Below, piece after piece: positions 16,482-26,058 of a stretch of 64,000 bases of DNA. The notes under the pieces were generated by a model, which did not search any database, was not told where the DNA came from, and saw nothing but the letters and a program-made list of their open reading frames with translations. Positions within the stretch are counted from its first letter, which is position 1. Each line of letters opens with the position of its first letter. Source of the stretch: an uncultured Rhizobiaceae group bacterium (GTDB lineage Bacteria > Pseudomonadota > Alphaproteobacteria > Rhizobiales > Rhizobiaceae); NCBI GenBank assembly GCA_947501445.1, contig CANMVS010000012.1, positions 120,893 to 184,892 on the forward strand. The letters are read 5' to 3'. The translations under genes were made by a program, and so were the position numbers.

Positions 16482-17597
16482 CTATCCGCCGATCAGGGTG
16501 AGCGCGCGATCAAAACTGGTCAGAGACCGGCATCCCTGATCGCCTATCACGACATCATCCTCGATGCGCACGCCGATATCTGCAGGACGATAAAGCCCCG
16601 GCTCAATGGTAATCACCATGTCAGGTTGCAGTTCTGTCTCACAGCCTGCCATGATCTGCGGCATTTCATGGATATCAAGACCCAGCCCGTGTCCGGTTTT
16701 GTGAACAATCAGATGTGAAAATGGTGAATCACGCAATATTTGTGTCACGCCAGCATCAAGATCGTGGGCCGTCATGCCGGCGCGTGCATTGTCTCTTCCC
16801 CAGGCATTGGCAAGACGCACAGTTTCATAGATATCCTTATGTTCCTGACTGACCTTTTCACAAAAGAACGTCCGGGTAATATCGGCACTGTAACCACCAT
16901 AGAGACCACCAAAGTCAAAAAGCAGCGGATCGCCGGGTTGCAAGACCCGCTCGTCGCTGGCAACACCATGCGGATCTGCGCTCATGCCGCCCGCCAGTAC
17001 AATCGCCTCGAAGCCAAAACCTTCCGCACCATTTTCAAGCATGGCCATTTGCAGCATCTGCTGGATTCTGCGTTCGCTCATGCCTGTCTGCACTTTTTCG
17101 CTCACAGATTTGAGCGCTGCTTCACTGATGGCAACCGCCTTTTTCTGGCAGGCAATTTCCGCCGCATCCTTGTGCAGCCGAATACCGGATATCTGTGTTT
17201 GCGCATCAATGACAGCATGCTCGCCAAAATGGCGTCGCAAGATATCGCCCTCGAAGATACGCATCCTTTGCCCTTCGACACCCATGCGTTTGGTATTGAT
17301 ACGGGCAGCTATGCGTGCGAAGGCCTCTTCGGGTCCATCACTGTCCTGCCAATATTCGGTATCGGCCAGTGGCATGTCGGCTTGCCAACGGCCCTTTTCC
17401 AGTTCAGGGATTACGCCGTGCAATCGGCCATCAGCACCAACAAACAGGACTGTCGGCCGCTCCATCAAATGAAGCTGTATGCCGGTCAGGTAATAAAAAC
17501 TGGGTCCGGGCACGAGTGCTGCGCACGCGATATCAGCCTCACCGAGCGTATCGACCAAACGGGCGATGCGCTGTTCCAGCAGGTGTTTTTCAATCAT
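16482..17597 (-). CDS. M24 family metallopeptidase (Xaa-Pro dipeptidase/creatinase-like)
   Basis: A 371-residue protein of the pita-bread fold. The N-terminal creatinase-like domain (to about 130) is followed by the catalytic domain with metal ligands in LFDFGGLYGGYSAD, HKTGHGLGLDIHE, ITIEPGLY and GVRIEDDV. All five expected ligands (D, D, H, E, E) appear present. The family includes Xaa-Pro aminopeptidases, ectoine hydrolases and creatinases. It overlaps the GntR gene by 8 bases and precedes the GAF gene by one base. The divergent operon carries hydantoinases, so an amide or cyclic-amide substrate is plausible. Confidence 0.88.
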   Translation of the reverse strand: MIEKHLLEQRIARLVDTLGEADIACAALVPGPSFYYLTGIQLHLMERPTVLFVGADGRLHGVIPELEKGRWQADMPLADTEYWQDSDGPEEAFARIAARINTKRMGVEGQRMRIFEGDILRRHFGEHAVIDAQTQISGIRLHKDAAEIACQKKAVAISEAALKSVSEKVQTGMSERRIQQMLQMAMLENGAEGFGFEAIVLAGGMSADPHGVASDERVLQPGDPLLFDFGGLYGGYSADITRTFFCEKVSQEHKDIYETVRLANAWGRDNARAGMTAHDLDAGVTQILRDSPFSHLIVHKTGHGLGLDIHEMPQIMAGCETELQPDMVITIEPGLYRPADIGVRIEDDVVIGDQGCRSLTSFDRALTLIGG

Positions 17598-18405
17598 TTT
17601 GAACCTCGTGATTTGGCAGGTCCGATACGTTCATATCGAAACCCATTTTAGGATCCAGAGTGCGTTTGATTACATTCATCTCTGATCTCAGATGGTTGGA
17701 GATTGCTGCATCGCTACGATCCTGATCTCCAGCTTCCAGCGCATCGACAAGTGCCCTGTGTTCTACCAGTGCCGTCTGTCGCTCCTGCTGGTTGAACGCC
17801 GGAAAATAGTGAAGAACGAATGCCCGACGCCCGTAATCGATGCTGAGATCATGAAATTTGCGCGAAAAGTGATTGCGGCAGCTTGCTGAAACGGCACGGT
17901 GGAACGCCAGATCCGCACCAAAAATCTGATAGACATCATTGCTTTCCAGCGCGTCTTCATAGCGTTGGGCAGCCTCCTTGATATCTGCTAGATTTTCCTT
18001 CGTTCTGAAACACGCAGCCTGGCGGGCCACGGATCTTGCCAGCAGCAGGTGGTTATCGAGATACTCACTCATATTGTCCAGCATATGCGGTGCGACGATG
18101 CTGGTTCTATTGGGCAGAAAAGTTACCAGATCTTCCGCAGCGAGCATGACAAGCGCTTCACGCACCGGCGTACGGGACAATTCAAACCGCCGCGCCAATG
18201 CCACTTCATCCAACGCGGTCCCCGGATCAATCCTTACCCATAATATGTCTTCGCGCAGTTCTTCATAGACCCGGGCTGAGCCGCGCTTGCGTTTGGCTTT
18301 GTCCGCGTCGTCGAGATCAAGTTTGATCGGCGAAAATGTCTTGCGTTGCCCGGTTTCAAGCTTTTTCTTCGCTCCCGCAGGGCTCGTCAGTACGACAGCC
18401 ACCAT
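17590..18405 (-). CDS. GntR family transcriptional regulator
   Basis: A 271-residue regulator. An unusual basic leader of about 40 residues (KRKRGSARVYEELREDI at its end) precedes the winged helix, whose recognition part reads ARRFELSRTPVREALVMLAA. The C-terminal half is a helical FCD ligand domain with histidines that may bind a metal (AFHRAVS, VEHRALV). The start follows GAGGAG. It heads the peptidase operon and is divergent from the hydantoinase/ABC operon, so it probably controls both through the shared intergenic region. Confidence 0.88.
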   Translation of the reverse strand: MVAVVLTSPAGAKKKLETGQRKTFSPIKLDLDDADKAKRKRGSARVYEELREDILWVRIDPGTALDEVALARRFELSRTPVREALVMLAAEDLVTFLPNRTSIVAPHMLDNMSEYLDNHLLLARSVARQAACFRTKENLADIKEAAQRYEDALESNDVYQIFGADLAFHRAVSASCRNHFSRKFHDLSIDYGRRAFVLHYFPAFNQQERQTALVEHRALVDALEAGDQDRSDAAISNHLRSEMNVIKRTLDPKMGFDMNVSDLPNHEVQND

Positions 18406-18520
18406 GAATATTCTCCTCTTCTGACGATCGGCAGACTGCCGCTGTTGTCCCCGATATGCGGCCTGGCAGCAGCCTGATTGACACGTCGCCCTTTGGGGCG
18501 AGTTATCTGATTTGCCACCA

Positions 18521-18590
18521 CAATTGCAATTGGTGTTTTACAACGATCGCCTTAATCTCTTGCATAAAGTTTGTATAATATATAGAATGG
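18521..18590 (+). promoter_or_regulatory. Divergent regulatory region: perfect palindrome and -10 box
   Basis: CAATTGCAATTG (18521-18532) is a perfect 12-base palindrome. Forty bases on, TATAAT (18574-18579) is a consensus -10 box for the importer operon, with only a weak -35. The AT-rich dyad around it (TATA-A-TATA) resembles GntR sites. Both lie between the GntR gene and the solute-binding protein gene, so they are candidate operators. Confidence 0.5.
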
Positions 18591-18627
18591 ACTGCGCAAT
18601 GTAAAATAATTGCCGAGGGAGGATAGG

Positions 18628-19629
18628 ATGAATACCAGGATTAGAAAGTTTGCCATCGCCACAGGACTGGTCATGGGAAGTCTGATTTCAAGTGTCGCTC
18701 AGACAGAAGATTTGAAGATCGCGTTTTTCGCGGCCTCATCACAAAATGGCTTCAACCAGGCAATTTATGCCGGAATCGAAGAGAAGGCCAAAGAACTGGG
18801 TGGTGTCACAACCGAGATTTATGACGGTCAGTTCAACGCCGCTCACCAATACAGCCAGATCGAGGATGTGCTGGCCAGTGGCAATTTCGACGGTTTCATT
18901 CTGGCTGCAAATGACACAGTCGGCATCGCTGGTGCCGTTGAGCAGGTTGCCGCGGCAGGAAAGCCGATTGTTACGACCCTTTTCCCCATTGGGCCTGACC
19001 TCACCACATTGAAACGCCAGGTCAAAGGCCTGACGTCTACCGTGGCATCACCACCTGCTGATGGTGCAAAGGAACAGGCCAAAACAATTGTTGAGGTCTG
19101 CAAGGACCGCGACCCCTGCAATGTTGTCATTATGATTGGTCAATTGATCTTTCCGTTCGACAACCTTCGATATGAATCATTTCGCGAAGTGCTCGACGCC
19201 CATGACAATATCAAAGTCGTTGCCACTGGCGAGGGCAGCTACAGCCCGGATGTCTCACTGACAGCCATGACTGATATCCTGCAGGCCAATTCTGATGTTC
19301 ACGTAGTGCTATCCAATGCGGATCAACATCTGGTCGGCGTGGAGATCGCACTTGAGGCTGCCGGCTATAATGTCCCCGACGTCTTCCTGTCGGGTGGTGG
19401 CGCAGCCAATATTGCCATCACAGCCATCCGCGAAGGACGCTGGGATGCCACATTGGCCTATTTCCCCAAAACAATGGGCGAGATGGCACTGGATATCGTT
19501 GTGCGTGATCTGAAGGGTGAAGAAGTTCCTGAATTCATCAATATGGATGAAGTCGGACCAATGCCGCCGATCATTGATCGTGCCGTGCTGGATGCCAGCC
19601 CCGATTTTGTCGGCGAATGGGAACAATAA
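18628..19629 (+). CDS. Periplasmic sugar-binding-like protein of a ribose-type ABC importer
   Basis: A 333-residue secreted protein. Residues 1-27 are a signal peptide (MNTRIRKFAIATGLVMGSLI then SSVAQTED). The mature part begins LKIAFFAASSQNGFNQAIYA, with the layout of RbsB/peripla_BP_4 proteins, and includes DGFILAANDT. The ATG at 18628 follows AGGGAGGATAGG; the TTG at 18610 is ignored. The partner ATPase and permease genes come after the two hydantoinase genes. Family-wide this importer class takes sugars, autoinducer-2 or other small polar molecules; here the operon points to a hydantoin-, lactam- or nucleobase-like ligand (inference). Confidence 0.92.
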   Translation: MNTRIRKFAIATGLVMGSLISSVAQTEDLKIAFFAASSQNGFNQAIYAGIEEKAKELGGVTTEIYDGQFNAAHQYSQIEDVLASGNFDGFILAANDTVGIAGAVEQVAAAGKPIVTTLFPIGPDLTTLKRQVKGLTSTVASPPADGAKEQAKTIVEVCKDRDPCNVVIMIGQLIFPFDNLRYESFREVLDAHDNIKVVATGEGSYSPDVSLTAMTDILQANSDVHVVLSNADQHLVGVEIALEAAGYNVPDVFLSGGGAANIAITAIREGRWDATLAYFPKTMGEMALDIVVRDLKGEEVPEFINMDEVGPMPPIIDRAVLDASPDFVGEWEQ

Positions 19630-19646
19630 TACCCATTGATGCCTTT

Positions 19647-19669
19647 GGCGGGGAAACAGATTTCCCGCC
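19647..19669 (+). other. Intercistronic hairpin between the binding protein and hyuA
   Basis: GGCGGGGAAA pairs with TTTCCCGCC around a 4-base loop. No long T-run follows directly. Such hairpins after a binding-protein gene often protect the upstream message and lower expression of downstream genes, giving excess binding protein. Confidence 0.6.
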
Positions 19670-19699
19670 TGATCTTTCCTAAAACAACGGGATGAACCT

Positions 19700-21733
19700 G
19701 TGAGCAGTCAACACTATCGCATTTCCGCCGACATCGGCGGGACATTCACAGATATTGTCTATCAGGATAGCCAAAGCGGCGTATGCGGTGCGACAAAGGT
19801 CCTGTCGACACCACAAAACCCTGCCCTGGCGGTCATAGACGGTATCAACGCAGTCATTCCTCCCGAGGCGAAAATCGACTTTTTTGTCCACGGAACAACC
19901 GTTGGCCTGAATGCGCTTTTGACCCGGCGCGGCGCAAAAGTTGCTCTTTTGACAACGCACAAATTTCGCGACATCTATACCATTCAGGGCAACGACCGCG
20001 GCGAAATCTTCTCGATCCGCTGGAACAAACCCGAACCACTGGTTGGTCTTGACGACACCTTCACAATACGCGAGCGCATTGCTGCCGACGGAACCATTGT
20101 CACACCGCTTGATACCAGCGAACTTAATCATCTGGTCACAGCAACCCGTGAAAATGGTTACGAGGCTATTGCCATCTGCCTCCTGTTCTCCTTTCGCAAT
20201 CCGCAGCACGAGCTTGAAGCAGAAGCTTATCTGCGCGAACGGCTCCCGGATGTATCAATCGCCGTTTCGCATCGTGTTTCACCTGAGTGGCGCGAATTCG
20301 AGCGCACATCCACCACCGTTATGGACGGCTATCTCGCACCGGTTGTGCGCCGTTACCTGGAAACGCTTGTCGGGAAACTGGAAAGTCGGCTGCCACAAAA
20401 TCAGGGCATTCATGTCATGGAGTCAAACGGCGGGGTCATGTCCGCCGCGTCCGCCAGCCGAACGCCGCTGCAGACACTTCTTTCCGGTCCGGTCGGCGGG
20501 GCCATAGGCGGCCAGGCGCTTGCACAAAAGACCGGCAAGAACAACCTGATCTGTGTTGATATGGGCGGCACGTCCTTTGATGCCAGTCTGATTATTGACG
20601 GCCTTCCCTCGGCCTCCACCGAAACCAAGCTTGAAGGCCTGCCGGTTCAGATGTCGGTGGTGGATATCCACGTCATCGGCGCCGGCGGCGGTTCCATTGC
20701 ATGGACTGAGGCAGGCGCTGCGCGCGTCGGGCCACAATCGGCAGGTTCGAACCCCGGCCCTGCCTGTTACGGGCTGGGCGGCACGGCTCCAACAGTCAGC
20801 GATGCCAATCTGGTTCTTGGACGCTTGGACAGCGCCAATTTCTCCGGCGGTGCCATTACACTTGACCGTGCCCGCGCGGAAAAAGCTGTCGGTGACATGG
20901 GCACGCAATTTGGCATGAATGTGCAGACCATGGCGCAGGGTATCATTGATATAATCAACGCAAAAATGGCTGATGCCATCCGCACGATTACCATTCGCCG
21001 CGGCATCGACCCGCGTGATTTTGCTCTGGTGGCCTTTGGTGGTGCCGGACCGGCTCAGGCTGCAGCACTGGCAGAGGAACTGGAGATCGGCGAGGTTATT
21101 GTGCCAGTGCATCCCGGTGCGTTTTCCGCCTGGGGCATGCTGCAGACGGATGTCCGCCACGATTTCAAGGAAACGCTGTACGGATTTTGGGATCAGTTTG
21201 ATGTTGCAGAGCTTGAGGCACGGTTTTGTGCCCTGGAAGAACATGGTCGTTCATATCTGAAAGAGGAAGGCGTGCAGGATCAGGCAATCAGCTTCCAGCG
21301 CAGCGCCGACTTTCGCTATCACGGTCAGGAATATGTGCTGACAATCCCCATTGGAGACGGTGCCATTGACATGGCGGTTCCCCGCCGGGACTTTGATCTG
21401 GCCTATGAACGGCAATATGGCCATTCCAGTCCCGAAGGGCGGGTGGAAATTGCCAACCTGCGCGTTGCTGCCATTGGCATCCTTGAGCGGCCGGCCACGG
21501 CAGACCCCGTGCAGGGCAATGCAGGCGCAACGCGTGCACGGATGGTCTATTTCAGTGGCAACGAACACAAGACGGATATTATTGATCGGGTTGGACTTGC
21601 AACGGGCTCCATTACGCCGGGACCAGCCATTATCGAAGAAGCAACGGCCACAACACTTGTTCCCCCCGGCTGGCAGGCGCGTGTCATGACAGGTGGCCAT
21701 CTGTCGGTGACAAGAGCGGAGGATGTAAAATGA
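19700..21733 (+). CDS. hyuA: Hydantoinase/oxoprolinase family protein, subunit A
   Basis: A 677-residue ASKHA-fold ATPase. The N-terminal phosphate loop ISADIGGTFTDIVY and the second motif DMGGTSFDASL are the family hallmarks, as are VFGGAGP-like (VAFGGAGPAQA) and HGTTVGLNAL. HyuA-type subunits use ATP to open cyclic amides such as N-methylhydantoin or 5-oxoproline, working with HyuB. Start is GTG with a weak GGGATGA ribosome site. It is encoded inside an ABC importer operon, so the imported compound is probably its substrate. Acetone carboxylase subunits are related but belong to a three-gene set not seen here. Confidence 0.93.
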   Translation: MSSQHYRISADIGGTFTDIVYQDSQSGVCGATKVLSTPQNPALAVIDGINAVIPPEAKIDFFVHGTTVGLNALLTRRGAKVALLTTHKFRDIYTIQGNDRGEIFSIRWNKPEPLVGLDDTFTIRERIAADGTIVTPLDTSELNHLVTATRENGYEAIAICLLFSFRNPQHELEAEAYLRERLPDVSIAVSHRVSPEWREFERTSTTVMDGYLAPVVRRYLETLVGKLESRLPQNQGIHVMESNGGVMSAASASRTPLQTLLSGPVGGAIGGQALAQKTGKNNLICVDMGGTSFDASLIIDGLPSASTETKLEGLPVQMSVVDIHVIGAGGGSIAWTEAGAARVGPQSAGSNPGPACYGLGGTAPTVSDANLVLGRLDSANFSGGAITLDRARAEKAVGDMGTQFGMNVQTMAQGIIDIINAKMADAIRTITIRRGIDPRDFALVAFGGAGPAQAAALAEELEIGEVIVPVHPGAFSAWGMLQTDVRHDFKETLYGFWDQFDVAELEARFCALEEHGRSYLKEEGVQDQAISFQRSADFRYHGQEYVLTIPIGDGAIDMAVPRRDFDLAYERQYGHSSPEGRVEIANLRVAAIGILERPATADPVQGNAGATRARMVYFSGNEHKTDIIDRVGLATGSITPGPAIIEEATATTLVPPGWQARVMTGGHLSVTRAEDVK

Positions 21734-23442
21734 GCAGTCACGCCGACCCCATCACCACTGAGGTGGTCAGAAATTTTGTCATCTCCTGCGCTGAAGACAT
21801 GAACGCTTCGCTTTGGCGCTCGGCATTTTCAGCAATCATATATGAAGGCCGTGACAGCGCTGTCGCGCTGCTTGATGAAAAAGGCAACATGCTGGGTCAG
21901 TCCACCGGTGTTCCACTCTTCATCGGGGCGATTGACGCCTGTGTCCATCTGGTGATGGAACGCTACGGTGATGACATGTCCGAGGGCGATATATTCATCA
22001 TCAATGACAGTTACCTGCAGGGAACGCATCTGCACGATGTCACCGCAATCGGTCCGGTTTTTCATCGCGGCGAACTGGTGGGATTTGGTGCGGCACGTGC
22101 ACATTGGAATGACATCGGTGCCATTGATCCCGGGTCCACCATGGGCTCAACATCCATCTATCATGAGGGTATCAGGCTTGGACCGACACGCATTGTGAAA
22201 AACTTTGAACCGATTGAGGAATGGTACGATCTGCTCAGGCGCAATACACGCATGCCCGATATGTCCATTGGTGATCTCAACGCTCAAATTGCCTCCATCC
22301 GCACCGGTGAAAGACGTCTTGGACAATTGCTGAACCGCATAGGCGTCGATACCTATCGCAGTGCCTGCGAGAACATATTTGAACAGGCCCGTCTGCTCGA
22401 CCGGGAAGCGATAGCCGCACTTGAGGACGGATCCTATGCGCGAGAAGGTTATCTGGATGACGATGGGGTCAGCGATGAACCCGTTAAGATTGCCATGTCG
22501 CTGACGATTGACGGCGAACGGATGATAATTGATTTGTCCGGCACGTCCGGGCCTGTCCTCGGGTCGATCAACTGCGGTGCTGTGCAAACCAAATCATTGC
22601 TGCGCCTGGCCTATAAGACGATGATCAATCCGGATCGCGCCATAACAGGCGGTTCATTTGAAACCATGTCTGTCATCATACCGGATGATTGCCTGTTCAA
22701 TGCCCGTGAACCGGCAGCTTGTGAATGGTATTTTACCGGCCTCGGCCTGCTGGCGGATCTGATGATTTCCTGCATGAGTGAGGCGATGCCGCAAAAGGCG
22801 AAAGCGGCCCATTATGGCGACTCCATGGTTGCGGCATTTTTCTCGATGGATGAAAAGCGCGGACAGTGGATATCGGTTGAACCAACAGCCGGCGGTTGGG
22901 GCGGGGGTGTCGGCGGGGATGGCCAGAGTGCACTTGTCAATCTGGTGAACGGGGGGTTCAGAAACATCCCCGCCGAAGTCTATGAAACCAAGTTCCCGGT
23001 GCGGATTGAAGAGTTCTCCATCCGTCGCGATTCAGGCGGCCCCGGTCGCTGGCGCGGCGGCTGTGGTGTCACACGGACCTATAAATTGCTGGAAGACTGT
23101 TTTGGAGCACTGTGGTTTGAAAGGGCAAAGACACCCGCCTGGGGTTTAAACAATGGTCAGGATGGTGCCGGGCCGAAAAACACCATTACACTGCCCGATG
23201 GCACCGTTGAACATCCGCTCAAAATGCGCGCACGCGGGTTCGAAGCGGGAACTGTTGTCGAAACCCGTACTGGCGGTGGCGGCGGTTATGGCGCTGCCCT
23301 TGCGCGCCCCTACAGTGAGGTCCTTTCAGACGTGCGCCAGGGCTACATATCCATTGACAGCGCCCGCAACGATTATGGTGTACACATAACGCCGGACCTC
23401 GGTGTGGATGAATCAAAATCCAAACCGCGTATTGCACGCTGA
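21730..23442 (+). CDS. hyuB: Hydantoinase/oxoprolinase family protein, subunit B
   Basis: A 570-residue protein of the HyuB family, matching the usual length. The beginning (DPITTEVVRNFVISCAEDMN) and the segments DIFIINDSYLQGTHLHDVT and RRDSGGPGRWRGGCG are typical. Its ATG overlaps the hyuA stop by 4 bases, implying coupled synthesis of a complex. With HyuA it would hydrolyse a cyclic amide in the cytoplasm at the expense of ATP. The exact substrate cannot be told; N-methylhydantoin, 5-oxoproline and related lactams are the known range. Confidence 0.93.
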   Translation: MSSHADPITTEVVRNFVISCAEDMNASLWRSAFSAIIYEGRDSAVALLDEKGNMLGQSTGVPLFIGAIDACVHLVMERYGDDMSEGDIFIINDSYLQGTHLHDVTAIGPVFHRGELVGFGAARAHWNDIGAIDPGSTMGSTSIYHEGIRLGPTRIVKNFEPIEEWYDLLRRNTRMPDMSIGDLNAQIASIRTGERRLGQLLNRIGVDTYRSACENIFEQARLLDREAIAALEDGSYAREGYLDDDGVSDEPVKIAMSLTIDGERMIIDLSGTSGPVLGSINCGAVQTKSLLRLAYKTMINPDRAITGGSFETMSVIIPDDCLFNAREPAACEWYFTGLGLLADLMISCMSEAMPQKAKAAHYGDSMVAAFFSMDEKRGQWISVEPTAGGWGGGVGGDGQSALVNLVNGGFRNIPAEVYETKFPVRIEEFSIRRDSGGPGRWRGGCGVTRTYKLLEDCFGALWFERAKTPAWGLNNGQDGAGPKNTITLPDGTVEHPLKMRARGFEAGTVVETRTGGGGGYGAALARPYSEVLSDVRQGYISIDSARNDYGVHITPDLGVDESKSKPRIAR

Positions 23443-23453
23443 CCCCTGTTGAA

Positions 23454-25016
23454 ATGATGGATAAGACACACCCGTTAAAAGATCACACACCCTGTGTCCG
23501 CTTACGTGGCATAGGAAAGTCTTTTGGTGGTGTTCGCGTTCTTGGGGGAATTGACGTTGACTTTCACGAAGGTGAAATTCATGGGCTTGTTGGCGAAAAT
23601 GGCGCAGGAAAATCAACACTCGGGAAAATAGTTGGTGGCTATTACGCGTCTAGCGAGGGGCAGATCGAGGTCTTCGGCGAAACTGTTGGCAGTTGGGACC
23701 CATCGCGCGCATTGGAACGTGGCGTTGCAATGATGCATCAGGAATTGCAGTTGGTCCCTGCCCTCAGCGTCGCGCAAAATGTGTTTTTGGGTATTGAAGA
23801 AAAACGATTTGGCGTGCTTGCCCGCACGGAAAACGCCCGACTCGCAGACATCATGCATGCATCCGGGTTTGAACTTGATCCCGACGCGGTCACAGCCGGG
23901 CTATCGATTGCAGATCAGCAAAAGATTGAGATCATGCGGGCACTGGCGCGCAATTCCCGTGTCATCGTAATGGATGAGCCGACTTCATCACTCACCGCCG
24001 ATGAGGCCGAGCGCCTGCATGAGACGATGCGCCGGCTTAAAGCGGCGGGCAATACCATAATCTATGTCTCCCATTTTCTTGACGATATCCTGGGGGTTTG
24101 TGACACGGTGACCGTCCTGCGCGACGGGAAACTGGTTCGCACCGGCAAAACTTCTGATGAAACAAAAGGTACGCTTGTTTCCGCCATGCTCGGTGGTGAC
24201 CGTTCAGAAACGCCTTATCCGGCAAAGAACAAAAAGCGCCGTTCAACATCAAATCCCGTTCTTCGTGTTGAAAACCTTACAGCGTCAAGCGGTGTCAATG
24301 ACGTTTCTCTTGAAATTCACAGCGGTGAGATCGTTGGCTTGATCGGACTGGTTGGCAGCGGACGAACTGAAATTGCCCGTGCGATATTTGGTGCTGATCG
24401 GGCCGACGGCGGGCGTATCGAGATAAAAGGCGTTGCCTATCAATCCAGAACCCCTGCCCAATCAACAAGGCACGGAATGGTGATGGTACCGGAAGATCGG
24501 CGCAAACAGGGTCTGGTCATGACGATGCCGGTACGGGCCAATATGACATTGCCGCATTTGCAGTTCTTCTCCTATGCATCAGGCACGATCAAATCCACAC
24601 TGGAAAAAACCCGTGTGCGCGCTCTTGTCGATTATTTTCGTGTGGTACCCAACCAAATTGACGGCAACATTCCCAACTACTCCGGTGGCAACCAGCAAAA
24701 AGTGCTGCTGGGCAAATGGCTCCTGCAGAACCCTGATGTTGTTATTCTGGATGAACCAAGCCGCGGTGTTGATGTGGGTGCGCGACAGCGCATTCACGAG
24801 GCCATTGCGGATCTGGCCGCAAAGGGCACGGCAGTACTGCTGATATCCTCGGAAATTGAAGAGGTTCTGGGTCTCGCACACCGTGCCTATCTGGTGCACA
24901 AGGGTGCCCTTGTGGACGAAATCAACCCGGACGCAACAACGACCAAGGATGTCCTGTGGTCTTTGTTTCATCAGGATAATCCTTCGACTGATACGGCAAG
25001 GAGCCCGATCACGTGA
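23454..25016 (+). CDS. Ribose-type ABC importer ATP-binding protein (tandem ATPase domains)
   Basis: A 520-residue protein with two fused ABC domains, as in RbsA/MglA. The first has Walker A GENGAGKST, Walker B VIVMDEPTSSL and switch His YVSHFLDDI. The second carries the degenerate loop GLVGSGRTE and signature GGNQQKVLLGKWL with Walker B VVILDEPSRGVDVG. Degeneration of the second Walker A is normal in this family. ATG at 23454 or the adjacent 23457 starts the gene 11 bases after hyuB. It drives the permease encoded next, overlapping it by 4 bases. Confidence 0.93.
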   Translation: MMDKTHPLKDHTPCVRLRGIGKSFGGVRVLGGIDVDFHEGEIHGLVGENGAGKSTLGKIVGGYYASSEGQIEVFGETVGSWDPSRALERGVAMMHQELQLVPALSVAQNVFLGIEEKRFGVLARTENARLADIMHASGFELDPDAVTAGLSIADQQKIEIMRALARNSRVIVMDEPTSSLTADEAERLHETMRRLKAAGNTIIYVSHFLDDILGVCDTVTVLRDGKLVRTGKTSDETKGTLVSAMLGGDRSETPYPAKNKKRRSTSNPVLRVENLTASSGVNDVSLEIHSGEIVGLIGLVGSGRTEIARAIFGADRADGGRIEIKGVAYQSRTPAQSTRHGMVMVPEDRRKQGLVMTMPVRANMTLPHLQFFSYASGTIKSTLEKTRVRALVDYFRVVPNQIDGNIPNYSGGNQQKVLLGKWLLQNPDVVILDEPSRGVDVGARQRIHEAIADLAAKGTAVLLISSEIEEVLGLAHRAYLVHKGALVDEINPDATTTKDVLWSLFHQDNPSTDTARSPIT

Positions 25017-25960
25017 TCTCCACGCTTACTTCTGCAAGGCTGGCCCGTTTTTTTCAGGCCTATGCGGTTTTGATTATGATCGCACTGCTGATCATAGCGC
25101 TCAGCCTGTTGAGTGACAGTTTTCTGACTTTCAGAAACCTGCAGAATATTCTTAATCAGAATGCACCTCTGGCGATCATGGCCTGCGCAATGACACTGGT
25201 TATCATCGGTGGCGGATTTGATCTTTCCGTCGGCTCGATCTTTGCGGTTTCCGGAGTGTCGGCCGCCTGGGTGGCGCTTCACGTTGACCCGTTTCTGGGG
25301 CTGGCCATAGCACCGTTCATCGGGCTTGCGCTGGGCCTGGTCAATGGTGTTGTCATCACCAGCCTCAACATTCATTCTTTCCTTGCAACAATTGCGACAA
25401 GCATGGTTTTCAAGGGCGTTGCCATACTGATATCTGACGGACGTCTCATTCCCGTACGTATCGCAGAATTCACCTGGCTGGGTCGCGACAAGATTGGCGG
25501 GATATTCATCGCTGTCATCGTTTTTATCGGTTTTGCCCTGGTTCTCACATTCGTGCTCAATCGGACAGCGTTCGGGCGAAAAGTGTTTTCAGTCGGCGGC
25601 AATGAAGAAGCCGCCATTCTGTCCGGTGTTCGCACCAGTCGAATAAAAGTCGCAACTTTTGCTATCGCCGGCATGGCTGCAGGTCTGGCAGCAGCAATAT
25701 CCGTATCACGTATCTCCATGGGACAGCCGGGCGCCGGCATTGGAATGGAATTGCAAGCCATTGCTGCTGTTATTCTAGGCGGCACCAGCATCTATGGCGG
25801 TTCGGGCGCTGTGTGGCGCAGCGTTGCCGGTGTCTTACTGTTGGCGCTGATCAACAATGGATTCAACATTCTCAATGCAGATCCGTTTTTCCGCGATCTG
25901 ACCACAGGATTAATCATACTGATTGCCGTTGGCATCAGCGCTTCCGGGGGGCGTCGCTAG
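25013..25960 (+). CDS. Ribose-type ABC importer permease
   Basis: A 315-residue membrane protein with about eight to ten helices, of the RbsC/BPD_transp_2 family. GGGFDLSVGSIFAVSG near residue 65 and GGTSIYGGSGAVW near residue 255 are family-typical. It starts with GTG overlapping the ATPase stop by 4 bases. Its stop codon TAG (25958-25960) is formed by the TA that borders a palindromic element plus the element's first G, so the gene end coincides exactly with the insertion point of copy 4. Confidence 0.93.
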   Translation: MISTLTSARLARFFQAYAVLIMIALLIIALSLLSDSFLTFRNLQNILNQNAPLAIMACAMTLVIIGGGFDLSVGSIFAVSGVSAAWVALHVDPFLGLAIAPFIGLALGLVNGVVITSLNIHSFLATIATSMVFKGVAILISDGRLIPVRIAEFTWLGRDKIGGIFIAVIVFIGFALVLTFVLNRTAFGRKVFSVGGNEEAAILSGVRTSRIKVATFAIAGMAAGLAAAISVSRISMGQPGAGIGMELQAIAAVILGGTSIYGGSGAVWRSVAGVLLLALINNGFNILNADPFFRDLTTGLIILIAVGISASGGRR

Positions 25961-26058
25961 ACGATTTCACGTTTTGTCAGAAACGGGACAACAGTGTTGG
26001 CCTTTGATTTTGTTGATGCATTCAGGTTTTGACGATTCTGTTAAAACCTGAATTGCTC
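25960..26058 (+). repeat. 99-bp palindromic intergenic element, copy 4
   Basis: Starts GACGATTTCACGTTTTG and ends ACCTGAATTGCTC. The left flanking TA with the element's first G spells the permease stop codon TAG. The right flank is CA, one base from TA. Hairpins as in copy 1. Confidence 0.9.

Noticed and set aside
20735..20765. GGTTCGAACCC segment resembling a tRNA T-arm
   Set aside because: It is inside the hyuA reading frame, with no acceptor or anticodon stems around it.
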